Assembly: GCA_958427895.1 (NCBI GenBank)
Contig: CAUADW010000003.1
Location: forward strand, 1 to 58,873
Source of the DNA: an uncultured Collinsella sp.
GTDB lineage: Bacteria > Actinomycetota > Coriobacteriia > Coriobacteriales > Coriobacteriaceae
Length of the DNA stretch: 58,873 nucleotides
Reading direction: 5' to 3'
Below are positions 8,135 to 16,975 of this stretch, piece by piece. The translations under genes and the position numbers were made by a program. The first letter of the stretch is position 1. Each line of letters starts with the position of its first letter. The notes beneath the pieces are model-generated. The model worked only from the letters and a program-made list of their open reading frames with translations. It was not told where the DNA came from and made no database searches.

Positions 8135-9340
8135 ATGCGTACGATCACCGAGTCCGAGTCCACCCCTAAGGCCGACGGCTTCTTTATGCCCGCTGAATTC
8201 GCCCCGCAGGATCGCGTGTGGATGGGTTGGCCCCACCGTACCGACACCTGGTCCCACGGCGCCAAGCCGGCTCAGAAGCAGTATGCTGCCATCGCCCGCG
8301 CCATCGCCGAGTTCACCCCGGTAACCATGTGCGCCAACCAGGCCGACTACGCCAACTGCAAGGCCGTCTTTGAGGAAGACGAGAACGTTACCGTTATCGA
8401 GATGACCACTGACGACGCTTGGTTCCGCGACACCGCTGCCACTTTTGTTATCAACGGCAAGGGCGATAAGCGCGCCAACCACTGGCACTTCAACGCTTAT
8501 GGCGGTCTTGTCGACGGCCTGTACTTTCCGTGGGACAAGGACGAACAGATCGCCCTTAAGATAGCTGAGCTTTCCGGCTGCCGTCGTTATCGTCCCGATG
8601 ACATGATCCTCGAGGGCGGTTCCATCACCGTCGACGGCGAAGGCACCGTGGTCGTGACTGACCAGTGCCTGCTTTCCCCGGGCCGCACCTGCTCTGCGGT
8701 TCTGGAGGAGGAAGAGGACCCCGAGTCCATCTGGCCCAAGTTCAAGAGGAAGTTCGAGCCCTGGAGCGAGGAACTTCGCGCCTATATGGACGAGCACCTC
8801 AAGGATTACCTGGGTGTCGAGAAGGTCATCTGGGTCAAGGAGGGCATCGACCCCGAGGAGACCAACGGCCACATCGATGACGTCGCTACGTTCATCGCCC
8901 CGGGCGTCATGGCCTGCATCTGGACCGACGATCCCGAGTATCCGTTCTACGAGCAGTGCCACGCCATCTACGAGACCCTCTCCAACGCCGTTGACGCCAA
9001 GGGCCGCAAGATGAAGGTCTACAAGCTCTGCATGCCCGTGAACCCGCTGTTCATGGATCAGACTTCCTGCGACACCATCGACGCCGACGAGAACGCCGAG
9101 CCGCGCGTCGCCGACGAGCCGCTGATCGCCTCCTACATGAACTACCTGGTCACCAACCACGGTGTTATCGTCCCGCAGTACGGCGACGAGAACGACCGGC
9201 TTGCCGTTGACACGCTCCAGAAGATCTACGACGAGGTCTGGGGCGAGGGCGTCTACAAATGCGTCGGCGTTAAGTCTGAGCAGGTCGTCTTCGGCGGCGG
9301 AAATATCCACTGCATTACCCAGCAGGAACCCTCGGCGTAA
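8135..9340 (+). CDS. aguA: Agmatine deiminase
   Basis: 401 residues from the ATG at 8135, set by GGAGGAAA 5 nt upstream. It hydrolyses agmatine to N-carbamoylputrescine and ammonia. Family motifs are present: FMPAEFAPQDRVWMGWPHR near the N-terminus, TDDAWFRDTAATFV, ILEGGSITVDGEG, ETNGHIDDVATF (catalytic His) and GGGNIHCITQQEP, whose Cys393 is the nucleophile of this guanidine-modifying fold. At 401 residues it is slightly longer than the usual 365-375. Neither putrescine carbamoyltransferase nor carbamate kinase is encoded in the window, so ATP yield from the pathway would need genes elsewhere; otherwise the module serves deamination or acid resistance. Confidence 0.93.
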   Translation: MRTITESESTPKADGFFMPAEFAPQDRVWMGWPHRTDTWSHGAKPAQKQYAAIARAIAEFTPVTMCANQADYANCKAVFEEDENVTVIEMTTDDAWFRDTAATFVINGKGDKRANHWHFNAYGGLVDGLYFPWDKDEQIALKIAELSGCRRYRPDDMILEGGSITVDGEGTVVVTDQCLLSPGRTCSAVLEEEEDPESIWPKFKRKFEPWSEELRAYMDEHLKDYLGVEKVIWVKEGIDPEETNGHIDDVATFIAPGVMACIWTDDPEYPFYEQCHAIYETLSNAVDAKGRKMKVYKLCMPVNPLFMDQTSCDTIDADENAEPRVADEPLIASYMNYLVTNHGVIVPQYGDENDRLAVDTLQKIYDEVWGEGVYKCVGVKSEQVVFGGGNIHCITQQEPSA

Positions 9341-9354
9341 CTGTCTGTCTTCCC

Positions 9355-9438
9355 GAGGTGCGGCACCTTCCCGTTCATTCGTCGCTTGCGTACCCAAAGT
9401 ACGCGGCGCACCTCTTTCACGGGAATCTGCCGCACCTC
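9355..9438. repeat. Nested inverted repeat downstream of aguA
   Basis: Outer arms GAGGTGCGGCA and TTCCCGT (9355-9374) pair with ACGGGAA and TGCCGCACCTC (9419-9438) across matched 2-nt internal loops. An inner hairpin GCGTAC/GTACGC lies at 9388-9404. It starts 15 nt after the aguA stop and lacks a T-run. The architecture is like the family 1 repeats but the core motif differs. Confidence 0.65.
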
Positions 9439-9513
9439 AGAAACCCAGCCGGTCAAGCGGACTGACGTAGCTTGTTACCGCATTAGTCATTGGTGCCAAC
9501 CCTGGCAACGATG

Positions 9514-9673
9514 CAGGTCGAAAAACGTCAGCGAAAACCCGCCAGAGCGAGCAAGGTGCCTTGAAGCGAGGCGGCATTGACCTTCTGGTCATGCCGCTGA
9601 AGCTGAAAGGCAGATTGCCGTTCTGGCGGGTTTGCAGCGTCGAGTCGTTACGCGGTTTGGTAAAACCGCGTAA
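9514..9673 (-). ncRNA. Family 4 three-stem structured element, copy 1 (3' of aroF)
   Basis: Three helices are visible. P1 pairs AACCCGCCAGAGCGAGCAAG (9536 onward) with the segment ending TTCTGGCGGGTT. P2 is GCGGCAT(T)GACC TTCT GGTCATGCCGC with one bulge. P3 is GTTACGCGGTTT/AAAACCGCGTAAC at 9646-9673. A second copy at 51253-51413 keeps all three stems with many paired changes. On the minus strand the element starts right after the aroF stop, so I favour that strand, but either is possible. It should be compared with the Collinsella-1 RNA motif in Rfam. Confidence 0.45.
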
Positions 9674-10705
9674 CTAAATACGTTCCGCGATCTCGTGGAT
9701 GAGGTAGTCGGTCTTTTCCCAGCCCAGGCACGGGTCGGTGATCGATTTACCAAAGACGCCGCCGTCGACCGGCTGGTTGCCGTCTTCCAGGTAGGACTCG
9801 ATCATAAAGCCCTTGACCAGCTTGGAGATGGACTCGTTGCGGCGGCAGCTGTCGAGCACTTCCTTGCAAATGCGATACTGCTCCAGCGGACGCTTGCCCG
9901 AGTTGTCATGGTTGCAGTCAATGACCGCTGCCGGATTGGCATAGCCGGCGTGCTCGGTATAGCGCTCGGCCAGGCGCTCCAGGTGCTCGTAGTGGTAGTT
10001 GGGGTAGGTGCGCCCATCGAGACCGATGTAGCCACGCATAACGGCGTGCGCGAGCGGATTGCCGTCGCACTCGACCTCCCAGTTGCGGAAGATGAAGCTC
10101 TGGTGCGCCTGCGCGGCGTAAATGGAGTTGAGCATAACGGTGGTAGAGCCGGCAGTGGGATTCTTCATGCCGACGGGTACCGAAATGCCGCTCGACACTA
10201 GGCGATGCTCTTGGTTCTCGACCGAGCGCGCGCCCACGGCAACATAGCTCAGCAGGTCAACGAGGTACTGGTAGTTTGACGGATAGAGCATCTCGTCGGC
10301 GGTGAAGAAGCCCGTTTCCTCAATAACGCGCAGGTGCATATGGCGGATGGCCTTGACGCCCTCGAGTAGGTCGTCGGGAGCCTCGGGGTTGGGGTTGTGC
10401 AGCAGTCCCTTGTAGCCGGTGCCCTTGGTACGCGGCTTATTGGTATAGACGCGCGGAATGATGATGAGCTTGTCCTTGACCTCCTCGGCGGTCTTGGCCA
10501 GACGATTCATGTACTCAAGTACCGAGTCCTCGCGGTCGGCAGAGCACGGGCCGATGATGAGCACCTTGCGTGCGTCCTCGCCGGTAAAGACTTTGGCGAC
10601 CTCGGCGTCAAATGCCTGCTTTTTGGCGGTAAGCTCGGCTGAAAGCGGCATTTCCTCGCGGATCTCCATGGGGATCGGCAGCCTGCGTTTGAATTCCATG
10701 GCCAT
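9674..10705 (-). CDS. aroF: 3-deoxy-7-phosphoheptulonate (DAHP) synthase, class I (AroF/G/H type)
   Basis: 343 residues; the ATG is preceded by GAGG on the minus strand. It condenses phosphoenolpyruvate and erythrose 4-phosphate in the first step of the shikimate pathway. Class I signatures are visible: IGPCSADR, the PEP-binding run PRVYTNKPRTKGTGYKG (E. coli enzymes have PRTTVGWKG), TADEMLYPSNYQYL, GARSVENQEHR, VGMKNPTAG, IDCNHDNSGK and a C-terminal GKSITDPCLGWE. Length fits the family (about 350). Feedback specificity for Phe, Tyr or Trp cannot be read safely. No other aromatic pathway gene adjoins it. A structured element follows the stop directly. Confidence 0.9.
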   Translation of the reverse strand: MAMEFKRRLPIPMEIREEMPLSAELTAKKQAFDAEVAKVFTGEDARKVLIIGPCSADREDSVLEYMNRLAKTAEEVKDKLIIIPRVYTNKPRTKGTGYKGLLHNPNPEAPDDLLEGVKAIRHMHLRVIEETGFFTADEMLYPSNYQYLVDLLSYVAVGARSVENQEHRLVSSGISVPVGMKNPTAGSTTVMLNSIYAAQAHQSFIFRNWEVECDGNPLAHAVMRGYIGLDGRTYPNYHYEHLERLAERYTEHAGYANPAAVIDCNHDNSGKRPLEQYRICKEVLDSCRRNESISKLVKGFMIESYLEDGNQPVDGGVFGKSITDPCLGWEKTDYLIHEIAERI

Positions 10706-10803
10706 AGGGGCCTCCTCAATCTATAGAAAGAGCAATAGCGTATTGTCGAATGCTCGGCATTATCCGCTGTCGCACGCTAAAGTGCAAGCCCTTGTCACCC
10801 CGA

Positions 10804-10840
10804 AACCTACCAAATAGGGACAGGTTTATTTTGGCAGGTT
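10804..10840 (+). repeat. Family 2 short inverted repeat, copy 2
   Basis: Reads AACCTACCAAATAGGGACAG then GTTTATTTTGGCAGGTT, followed by the conserved flank TTATCTGGGTAAACGTC. It lies about 100 nt upstream of the aroF start, in the opposite orientation. Confidence 0.7.
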
Positions 10841-10924
10841 TTATCTGGGTAAACGTCGGCGGATGTCGGGGAGGGAGTGGCGCCGCGCGCGACCCTAAGG
10901 CTGTTGTCGGTTCCCCAGGAAACA

Positions 10925-11163
10925 CCCCGTGGGCAAAAAATGCCAAATATGAGTACGGTTGCTATCTTAGTAGCATATTGCCTTCGCAAAATAATAGACA
11001 TAACAGCAAAATATGTTCATTAACGTAAACACATATAAGTTCGCTATAGGGCTGTTTGATCAATTTAGGGACGCGTGTAAGCCGTGAAAACGGCATTTGG
11101 GGCTGTTTTGGCTGTTACTAAAAAAGTAACAGTACTCATATTTGCCATTTTTTGCCCACGGGG
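10925..11163. mobile_element. MITE-like element with about 33-bp terminal inverted repeats
   Basis: The left end 10925-10957 starts CCCCGTGGGCAAAAAATGCC and the right end (reverse complement of 11131-11163) starts CCCCGTGGGCAAAAAATGGC; both continue AAATATGAGTAC. Each arm is followed by its own small hairpin (GTTGCTATCTTAGTAGC and GTTACTTTTTTAGTAAC). The 130-nt centre is AT-rich compared with neighbours and has no credible gene. No clear target-site duplication is visible. I infer a non-autonomous transposon-like element or a structured repeat. Confidence 0.5.
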
Positions 11164-11285
11164 CCTCGAAGGGGCTGTCAATCAGGTCCCAGGGGAGGCG
11201 GTTCGAGGGTCGCAAAACAAAAACGGGGGCGCAGGTTGTCCTGCGCCCCCGTTTTCTGGGCATTGCGGTTGTTTGCCGCCGGTTT

Positions 11286-13142
11286 TTACGCCGCTTCGTC
11301 GAACTGCGAATTGTACAGATCGGCGTAGAAGCCGCCTTGGGCGAGCAGCTCGTCGTGCGTGCCCTTCTCGACGATGTCGCCGTCGCGAATCACCAAGATC
11401 ACGTCGGCGTTGCGGATCGTGGACAGGCGGTGCGCGATGACAAAGCTGGTGCGGCCCTGCATCAGCGCATCCATGGCGCGCTGAATGAGCTCCTCGGTGC
11501 GGGTATCGACGTTGGAGGTCGCCTCGTCCAAAATCAGCGCCGGGCGGTCGGCCAAAATGGCACGGGCGATGGTCACGAGCTGGCGCTGACCCTGCGACAG
11601 GTTGGTGCCCTCCTCGTTGATCATAAAGTCGTAGCCACCGGCAAGCGTATGGATAAAGTGGTCGCAACGTGCGGCGCGCGCGGCGGCTTCGACCTCGGCA
11701 TCGCTCGCATCGGGGCGTCCGTAGCGGATGTTCTCGCGGATGGTGCCGTTAAACAGCCAGGTATCCTGCAGCACCATGGCAAACTCGCCGCGCAGCGCCG
11801 CGCGGTCCCAGTCGCGCACGTCGACGCCCTCGACGCGCAGCGAACCGCCGTCCACGTCGTAAAAGCGCTGCAGCAGCTTAATGAGCGTGGTCTTGCCAGC
11901 GCCGGTGGGACCGACGATGGCGATGGTCTGGCCGGGCTGCGCCTCGCAGCTAAAGTCGTGGATGATGGTCTTGTCGGGCGTGTAGCCAAACTTGACATGG
12001 TCAAATTCCACGTGACCGGGGCGCTTCTCGGGAATCTGCGCGTCGGCCTTCTGCTCCTCCTCGGGTGCGGCCAGGAACTCAAAGACGCGCTCGGTGGCGG
12101 CAGCCATCGACTGCATCGTGTTGCTCACGTTGCCCAGCTGCTGCACCGGCTGCGTAAAGTTGCGCACGTACTGGATAAAGCTCTGGATGTCGCCGGGCGT
12201 GGCATTGCCGGTCAGCGCAAGTTGCGCGCCTACCACGACGACGCCCACGTAGCCCATGTTACCCACCAGGCTCATAAGCGGCATCATCAGGCCCGACAGG
12301 AACTGCGAGCGCCAGCCACTAATAAACAGGCGGTCGTTTTGGCGGTCGAACTCCTCGATCGAAGCCTCGGCGCGGTCGAACACCTGAATGACGTTCTGGC
12401 CGGCAAAATCCTCCTCGATAATGCCGTTGACGGTGCCCAGGACCTGCTGCTGCTCGCGGAAGTACGGCTGCGAGAAGTGAATCATCACCATCAGGATAAT
12501 CGCGGCGGCCGGCAGCGTGAGCACGGTGACGCCGGTAAGCGGCAGACTGATCGAAAGCATCATGACGAGCACGCCGATAATCTGCGTCACCGACGTGATG
12601 AGCTGCGTCACGCTCTGGTTGAGCGACTGACCCAGCGTATCGACGTCGTTGGTGATGCGGCTGAGTACGTCTCCCTTGCTGTGGCCGTTGAAGTAACTCA
12701 TCGGCACGACGGCGATCTTGGCGGCGATCTCCTTGCGCATGCGGTAGCAAATCTTTTGCGTGACGCCGGTCATGAGCCAGCCCTGGATGAGGCTGCAGAC
12801 AGAGCTCGCCAGATACAGGCAGAGCAAAAAGCCGAGCGTCTTGGCGATCCAGTCAAAGTCAACGTCGCCGGTGCCGTTGACCTTGGCGACCAGGCCTTCG
12901 AACAGCTTGGTCGTAACCTGGCCGAGCACCTTGGGTCCCACAATGTTAAAGATGACCGAGCACACGGCAAAGGCGACGGCGGCAAACACGGCAATCTTGT
13001 GCTGGCCGATATAGCCGAGCAGCTGCCTCATGGTGCCCTTAAAGTCCTTGGCCTTTTCGCCGCGACGCATGCCGCCCATGCGGCCCATGGGACCGCGCTG
13101 GCGGGTGGGCTTGGGAATCTGAGTCTTGGTCTCGTCTGCCAT
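11286..13142 (-). CDS. ABC exporter subunit with canonical ATPase site (multidrug type)
   Basis: 618 residues: about 50 residues of basic N-terminal tail, six membrane helices (about 45-330) and a C-terminal nucleotide-binding domain. The domain has GPTGAGKTT (Walker A), LSQGQRQ signature, ALILDEATSNVD with an intact catalytic Glu, and IAHRLSTI with the switch His. Together with the next gene it forms a heterodimeric exporter of the LmrCD/BmrCD/TmrAB kind. Its start overlaps the partner's stop (TAATG), and a MarR gene leads the operon. Likely substrates are drugs or lipids. Confidence 0.88.
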   Translation of the reverse strand: MADETKTQIPKPTRQRGPMGRMGGMRRGEKAKDFKGTMRQLLGYIGQHKIAVFAAVAFAVCSVIFNIVGPKVLGQVTTKLFEGLVAKVNGTGDVDFDWIAKTLGFLLCLYLASSVCSLIQGWLMTGVTQKICYRMRKEIAAKIAVVPMSYFNGHSKGDVLSRITNDVDTLGQSLNQSVTQLITSVTQIIGVLVMMLSISLPLTGVTVLTLPAAAIILMVMIHFSQPYFREQQQVLGTVNGIIEEDFAGQNVIQVFDRAEASIEEFDRQNDRLFISGWRSQFLSGLMMPLMSLVGNMGYVGVVVVGAQLALTGNATPGDIQSFIQYVRNFTQPVQQLGNVSNTMQSMAAATERVFEFLAAPEEEQKADAQIPEKRPGHVEFDHVKFGYTPDKTIIHDFSCEAQPGQTIAIVGPTGAGKTTLIKLLQRFYDVDGGSLRVEGVDVRDWDRAALRGEFAMVLQDTWLFNGTIRENIRYGRPDASDAEVEAAARAARCDHFIHTLAGGYDFMINEEGTNLSQGQRQLVTIARAILADRPALILDEATSNVDTRTEELIQRAMDALMQGRTSFVIAHRLSTIRNADVILVIRDGDIVEKGTHDELLAQGGFYADLYNSQFDEAA

Positions 13143-15508
13143 TAGCGCTCGCCTCCTTCCATGACGGCTGCAATTTCTTCTTGGGTAAGCCCCAGCTCCT
13201 CGGCGGAAAGCTGCGACTGTGCGATCTCCAGGTACGCCGGGCAGCTGCGCAGCAGCTTCTCATGCGTGCCGGTGCCCACCACGTGGCCGTCGTCGAGCAC
13301 GATAATCTGGTCGGCGTGCATGATGGTCGCGATGCGCTGGGCCACGACCACGAGTGCGGCGTCGGTAACGTTTTTGGCCAGCTCCTCGCGCAGGCGCGCG
13401 TCAGTCTTGTAGTCGAGGGCGCTAAACGAGTCATCGAACACCACAACCTCGGGCTTTTTTGCCAAGGCGCGGGCGATGGCCAAGCGCTGGCGCTGACCGC
13501 CCGAGACATTGGAGCCTCCCTGGCTGATGGGGGAGTCGTAGCCGCCCTCGCGCTCGGCGATAAAGTCCTCGGCCTGGGCGACGCGTGCCGCTTGGCGCAT
13601 ATCCTCGTCGCTCACCATGTCGCCAGCAAACTTGAGGTTGCTCTCGACGGTGCCCGAGAACAGGCGACCCTGCTGCGGGATGTAACCAATGCGGAGGCGC
13701 AGCTCGGAAAGGGTCATATCGCGCACGTCGATGCCGTCGAGCGAAATGCTGCCGCCCGTGACGTCGTACAGGCGCGGAATCAGCTGCACGAGCGTGGACT
13801 TGCCCGAGCCCGTGGAGCCAATAATGCCGAGCATCTGGCCGGCGTGCGTGGTGAAGTTCACGCCGCTGATGACGTCGGCGCGGGCATCGGGATACTGGAA
13901 GCTCACGTCGCGGAAGGTGAGCTCACCGCGCGGCGCGCTGGCCGTGGGCAGTTTGGGCGAGGCGGGGTCGTTGATGCTCGTGGGGCAGGTGATGACCTCT
14001 TCCACGCGCTCGGCTGCGACCTCGGCACGGGGCAGGATGACCGAAACCATGGTGAGGATCATAAACGCCATAACGATCTGCATGGTGTAGGAGATAAACG
14101 CCATCATGTTGCCAACCTGCATCACGCCGTCGGACACGCCCTGCGCGCCAAACCAGACGATAAGCACGGTGATGCAGTTCATGACGAGCATCATGAGCGG
14201 CATCATAAAGCTCATGGCGCGGTTGGTGTAGAGCTGCGTGGTCATCAGGTCGAGCGAAGCCTTGTCAAAGCGCTCGAGCTCATGTTCCTCGCGGTTGAAC
14301 GAGCGGATGGGCATAAGGCCGTCGAGCAGCTCGCGGGCGGTAAGGTTCACGCGGTCCACAAAGCTCTGCATCTTTTTGAACTTGGGCATGGTGAGGCCCA
14401 TGAGCACGCCGACGACGGCCGAAACCGCGATGATGGCCACAGCGATGGTCCACTCCAGGCCGGTGTGGTTGGCCAGGACGCGCATGACGGCGACGATGCC
14501 CATGACGGGGGCCATTAGGCACATGCGGATAAACAGGGTTGCGGCCATCTGGATCTGCTGAATGTCGTTGGTGCAGCGGGTGATGAGCGAGGCCTGGCTA
14601 AACTTGCCCACCTCGGCCGGCGAGAAGTGCATAACCTTGTTGAAGGTCTCGCGGCGCAGGTCGCGGGCGATGGAGCAGGCGGTGCGCGACGCCACGGCGC
14701 CGGTCAGGATGGTGGCGACGAGCGATACCAGGCACAGCCCAAACATCGTGGTCGCCATGCGGCTCAGGTAGGCGTTCTGCACGTCGGCGGGGTCGATGCC
14801 CTGTGCCTTGTACTCGTCCTGTACATAGCTCACGGCGCGCTGGGTGACGATGGAGCCTGACATGGAGCCCATTTTGTCTGCCATTTGGTTGGCGCCCTCG
14901 ACGAGCTTGCTTTGGTCTACCAGACCGCCCTCGACACCCAGGCGCAGGCTCTTCATGGTGATCTTACCGCCGTCGGCATCAATCTGCTTTTGCATGTTCT
15001 GCGCCGCCGCGGCTTTCTGCTGCATCTCGGCGAGCTGCTCGGGCGTCATCGCTGCCATTTGCTCGGGGGTGGGCATGGCCTGGGCAGCGTTGTCGTCTTT
15101 CTCGCTGGACGAGCCCGTCATGTCGCCCATGGAGTCGGCGTCGATGCCCTGGTCGAGCGAAAGAACGACGGTCTCGGGCAGGCTCATAATGTCGGCAATC
15201 TTGCCTCCATCGGCACGCTCTTCCTCGGTGCCCATGTACGTTCGAATGCCGTTTTTGTCAGCCTTGCTAAACACGGCCTCCACAGCCTTGGCGTCCTTGG
15301 CGCTCATAAAGAGTTCGAGGTCGTCGAGCGATTCGGCGCGAATGGTGTCGGGCACGGGCGAGGCGATACCGCCTTGCTGCACGCCCACGTCGACAATATC
15401 GCTCATGTAGGTAGGCAGTGCCAGATCGGCGTTGCAACTGATTACGATAAGTACGATAGCTGCGAACAGCGCCAGGATATGCTTTTTAAAGAGCTTGAGA
15501 ATCCTCAC
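13142..15508 (-). CDS. ABC exporter subunit with degenerate ATPase site and large extracellular insert
   Basis: 788 residues. After helix 1 (about residues 12-30) comes an insert of about 210 residues before helix 2, rich in Met, Gln and acidic residues (MPTPEQMAAMTPEQLAEMQQ), so it should face outside. The ATPase domain has GSTGSGKST, VSGGQRQR, and VVVFDDSFSALD, where Asp replaces the catalytic Glu; the switch region reads VVVAQRIATI, Gln instead of His. This degenerate site is the usual mark of one half of a heterodimeric exporter. The start overlaps the marR stop by 4 bp. Confidence 0.87.
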   Translation of the reverse strand: MRILKLFKKHILALFAAIVLIVISCNADLALPTYMSDIVDVGVQQGGIASPVPDTIRAESLDDLELFMSAKDAKAVEAVFSKADKNGIRTYMGTEEERADGGKIADIMSLPETVVLSLDQGIDADSMGDMTGSSSEKDDNAAQAMPTPEQMAAMTPEQLAEMQQKAAAAQNMQKQIDADGGKITMKSLRLGVEGGLVDQSKLVEGANQMADKMGSMSGSIVTQRAVSYVQDEYKAQGIDPADVQNAYLSRMATTMFGLCLVSLVATILTGAVASRTACSIARDLRRETFNKVMHFSPAEVGKFSQASLITRCTNDIQQIQMAATLFIRMCLMAPVMGIVAVMRVLANHTGLEWTIAVAIIAVSAVVGVLMGLTMPKFKKMQSFVDRVNLTARELLDGLMPIRSFNREEHELERFDKASLDLMTTQLYTNRAMSFMMPLMMLVMNCITVLIVWFGAQGVSDGVMQVGNMMAFISYTMQIVMAFMILTMVSVILPRAEVAAERVEEVITCPTSINDPASPKLPTASAPRGELTFRDVSFQYPDARADVISGVNFTTHAGQMLGIIGSTGSGKSTLVQLIPRLYDVTGGSISLDGIDVRDMTLSELRLRIGYIPQQGRLFSGTVESNLKFAGDMVSDEDMRQAARVAQAEDFIAEREGGYDSPISQGGSNVSGGQRQRLAIARALAKKPEVVVFDDSFSALDYKTDARLREELAKNVTDAALVVVAQRIATIMHADQIIVLDDGHVVGTGTHEKLLRSCPAYLEIAQSQLSAEELGLTQEEIAAVMEGGER

Positions 15509-15954
15509 TCGGCATCTCTCCTTTCTTGATTGCGGTCGATAATTTCGTTGGCACGTCTTAGAAGGCGCACCATCTCTTGGGTATCTGTTTCGCCGAGCTG
15601 CTCGAGGAAAGCCGCAGTGCGGTTCTCGAATTCCCGACGTTTGATTTCGAGATCCTGGAATCCTTTGTCGGTCACCGTGACGTGTACGCGACGACGGTCG
15701 GTCTTTGAGTGCTCGCGCTCGACCCAGCCCTTGGCCTCGAGAGCGCGTAGGATATTGGCGATGCGGGCGCTCGAGACCCAGGCACGATCAGCGAGTTCGC
15801 TCGGCGTGAGCGAACCGCCGGCGAGTATGAGGGCGCGCATGACGGCCATCTCGCCGCCGAGGGCTTTGTCCGCAAAGCGTGAAATGCGCTGATGCATACT
15901 GCCGAACTCGGTAAGGAGCTGACGCCCAAGCTCACGGAAATCGGTATCTTCCAC
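15505..15954 (-). CDS. MarR-family transcriptional regulator of the ABC exporter
   Basis: 149 residues from a GTG at 15954, with AGGGG 7 nt upstream. The winged-helix core has SLTPSELADRAWVSSARIAN, a recognition helix ending LEAKGWVEREHS and the DRRRVHVTVTDKG wing typical of MarR proteins. These dimers repress drug-efflux genes until a small phenolic or other ligand binds. The gene leads a three-gene operon with both exporter halves. A perfect inverted repeat overlaps its start codon, which suggests autorepression of the whole operon. Confidence 0.88.
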   Translation of the reverse strand: MEDTDFRELGRQLLTEFGSMHQRISRFADKALGGEMAVMRALILAGGSLTPSELADRAWVSSARIANILRALEAKGWVEREHSKTDRRRVHVTVTDKGFQDLEIKRREFENRTAAFLEQLGETDTQEMVRLLRRANEIIDRNQERRDAE

Positions 15955-15994
15955 CGAAAACCCCTAACACTAGAAACTATTTTCGGTGGAAGAT
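15946..15994. promoter_or_regulatory. Probable MarR operator overlapping the marR start
   Basis: ATCTTCCACCGAAAA (15946-15960) and TTTTCGGTGGAAGAT (15980-15994) are perfect reverse complements, 19 nt apart. The left arm includes the GTG start codon, so binding would block both transcription and translation. The repressor assignment rests on position. Confidence 0.55.
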
Positions 15995-16206
15995 GATACC
16001 CCCATACGCGGGCCTCATACAGTGGGCAATATAAAGGGCGCATAAAGACTTAAAATCATTCAATTGCTGAAGCGTTTTAAAGAACTATCATGCACGCGGT
16101 TAGGCGAGGGGTTGTCACCACCATGACGACTGGGACTCATATAATCGCCACGTGCGATGCTCCAACTTCCCGCGAGGAGAAACCTTATATAAAGGGGGAT
16201 GGAGTC

Positions 16207-16956
16207 ATGGCATTTGACTTCACGGGCAAGACTGCGATTGTCACGGGCGGCACTCAGGGCATTGGCCTCGAGATCGCCAAGGGCATCGTCGCGGGCGGCG
16301 GACATGTCGCGCTCATCGCAAGGAACGCTGCTAAGGGCGAGGCCGCGGTGGCCGAGCTTGGCGAGGGCAACAAGTTCTATCAGCTCGATGTCGCCGATGC
16401 GCCCAAGGCGCGCGAGACCGTCGAGCAGATTTTTACGGACCTGCCGCAAACCAACATCCTGATCAACTGCGCTGGCGTCATCAGCACCAAGAAGTTCGAC
16501 GAGATCGACGACACCGAGTGGCGTCGCACCATCGACATCAACCTCAACGGTACCTTCACTATGATGAACGCCGTGTACCCGCACTTTAAGGCGGCCCATG
16601 CCGGCACTATCGTCAACGTGAGTTCCGTTGCGGGCAAGATCGGTGGCGGCCTGCTCGGCACCGCTGCCTACGCCAGCTCCAAGGCCGGTGTTAACGGTCT
16701 AACCAAGGCAGTCGCCAAGGAAGGCGGCAAGTTTGGCGTCCGCTGCAACGCCGTGTGCCCGTCGCTCACGTTGACCGATATGACCTCGATTCTCTCTGAC
16801 GAGAACTCTCAGCGCATCATCAACGGTATTCCTCTGGGCCGCGCCGCCCAGGCCAGCGAGCCTGCGCAGATGGTGCTGTTCTTCGCTTCCGACCTCGCCA
16901 GCTTCGTGAACGGCGAGATCGGTGACTGCGACGGCGGCATCGTCCTGGACGGGTAA
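16207..16956 (+). CDS. Short-chain dehydrogenase/reductase (KduD/FabG-like)
   Basis: 249 residues from the ATG at 16207, after GGGGGATGGAG. A Rossmann fold is clear: TGGTQGIG for the cofactor, NCAG, the catalytic Ser in NVSSVAG and the YASSK motif, then the VRCNAVCPS stretch. The length fits classical SDRs. The next gene encodes a 2-keto-3-deoxygluconate permease, so a role in uronate or deoxy-ketogluconate metabolism (as with KduD) is possible; a FabG-like or sugar alcohol activity is equally compatible with the sequence. Confidence 0.8.
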   Translation: MAFDFTGKTAIVTGGTQGIGLEIAKGIVAGGGHVALIARNAAKGEAAVAELGEGNKFYQLDVADAPKARETVEQIFTDLPQTNILINCAGVISTKKFDEIDDTEWRRTIDINLNGTFTMMNAVYPHFKAAHAGTIVNVSSVAGKIGGGLLGTAAYASSKAGVNGLTKAVAKEGGKFGVRCNAVCPSLTLTDMTSILSDENSQRIINGIPLGRAAQASEPAQMVLFFASDLASFVNGEIGDCDGGIVLDG

Positions 16957-16975
16957 TACCCCGCGACGATTATTC

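Noticed and set aside
9514..9673. Simple intrinsic terminator for aguA or aroF
   Set aside because: There are three stems, conserved unpaired motifs and no T-run on either strand.
11142..13145. 667-codon plus-strand frame opposite the ABC exporter gene
   Set aside because: It mirrors a clear ABC gene in a high-GC region, has repetitive His/Asp/Leu-rich composition and no ribosome site. The same applies to 18493-20451 (minus) opposite pfl, 13181-14518 (plus), 7988-9397 (minus) and 36356-37459 (minus).
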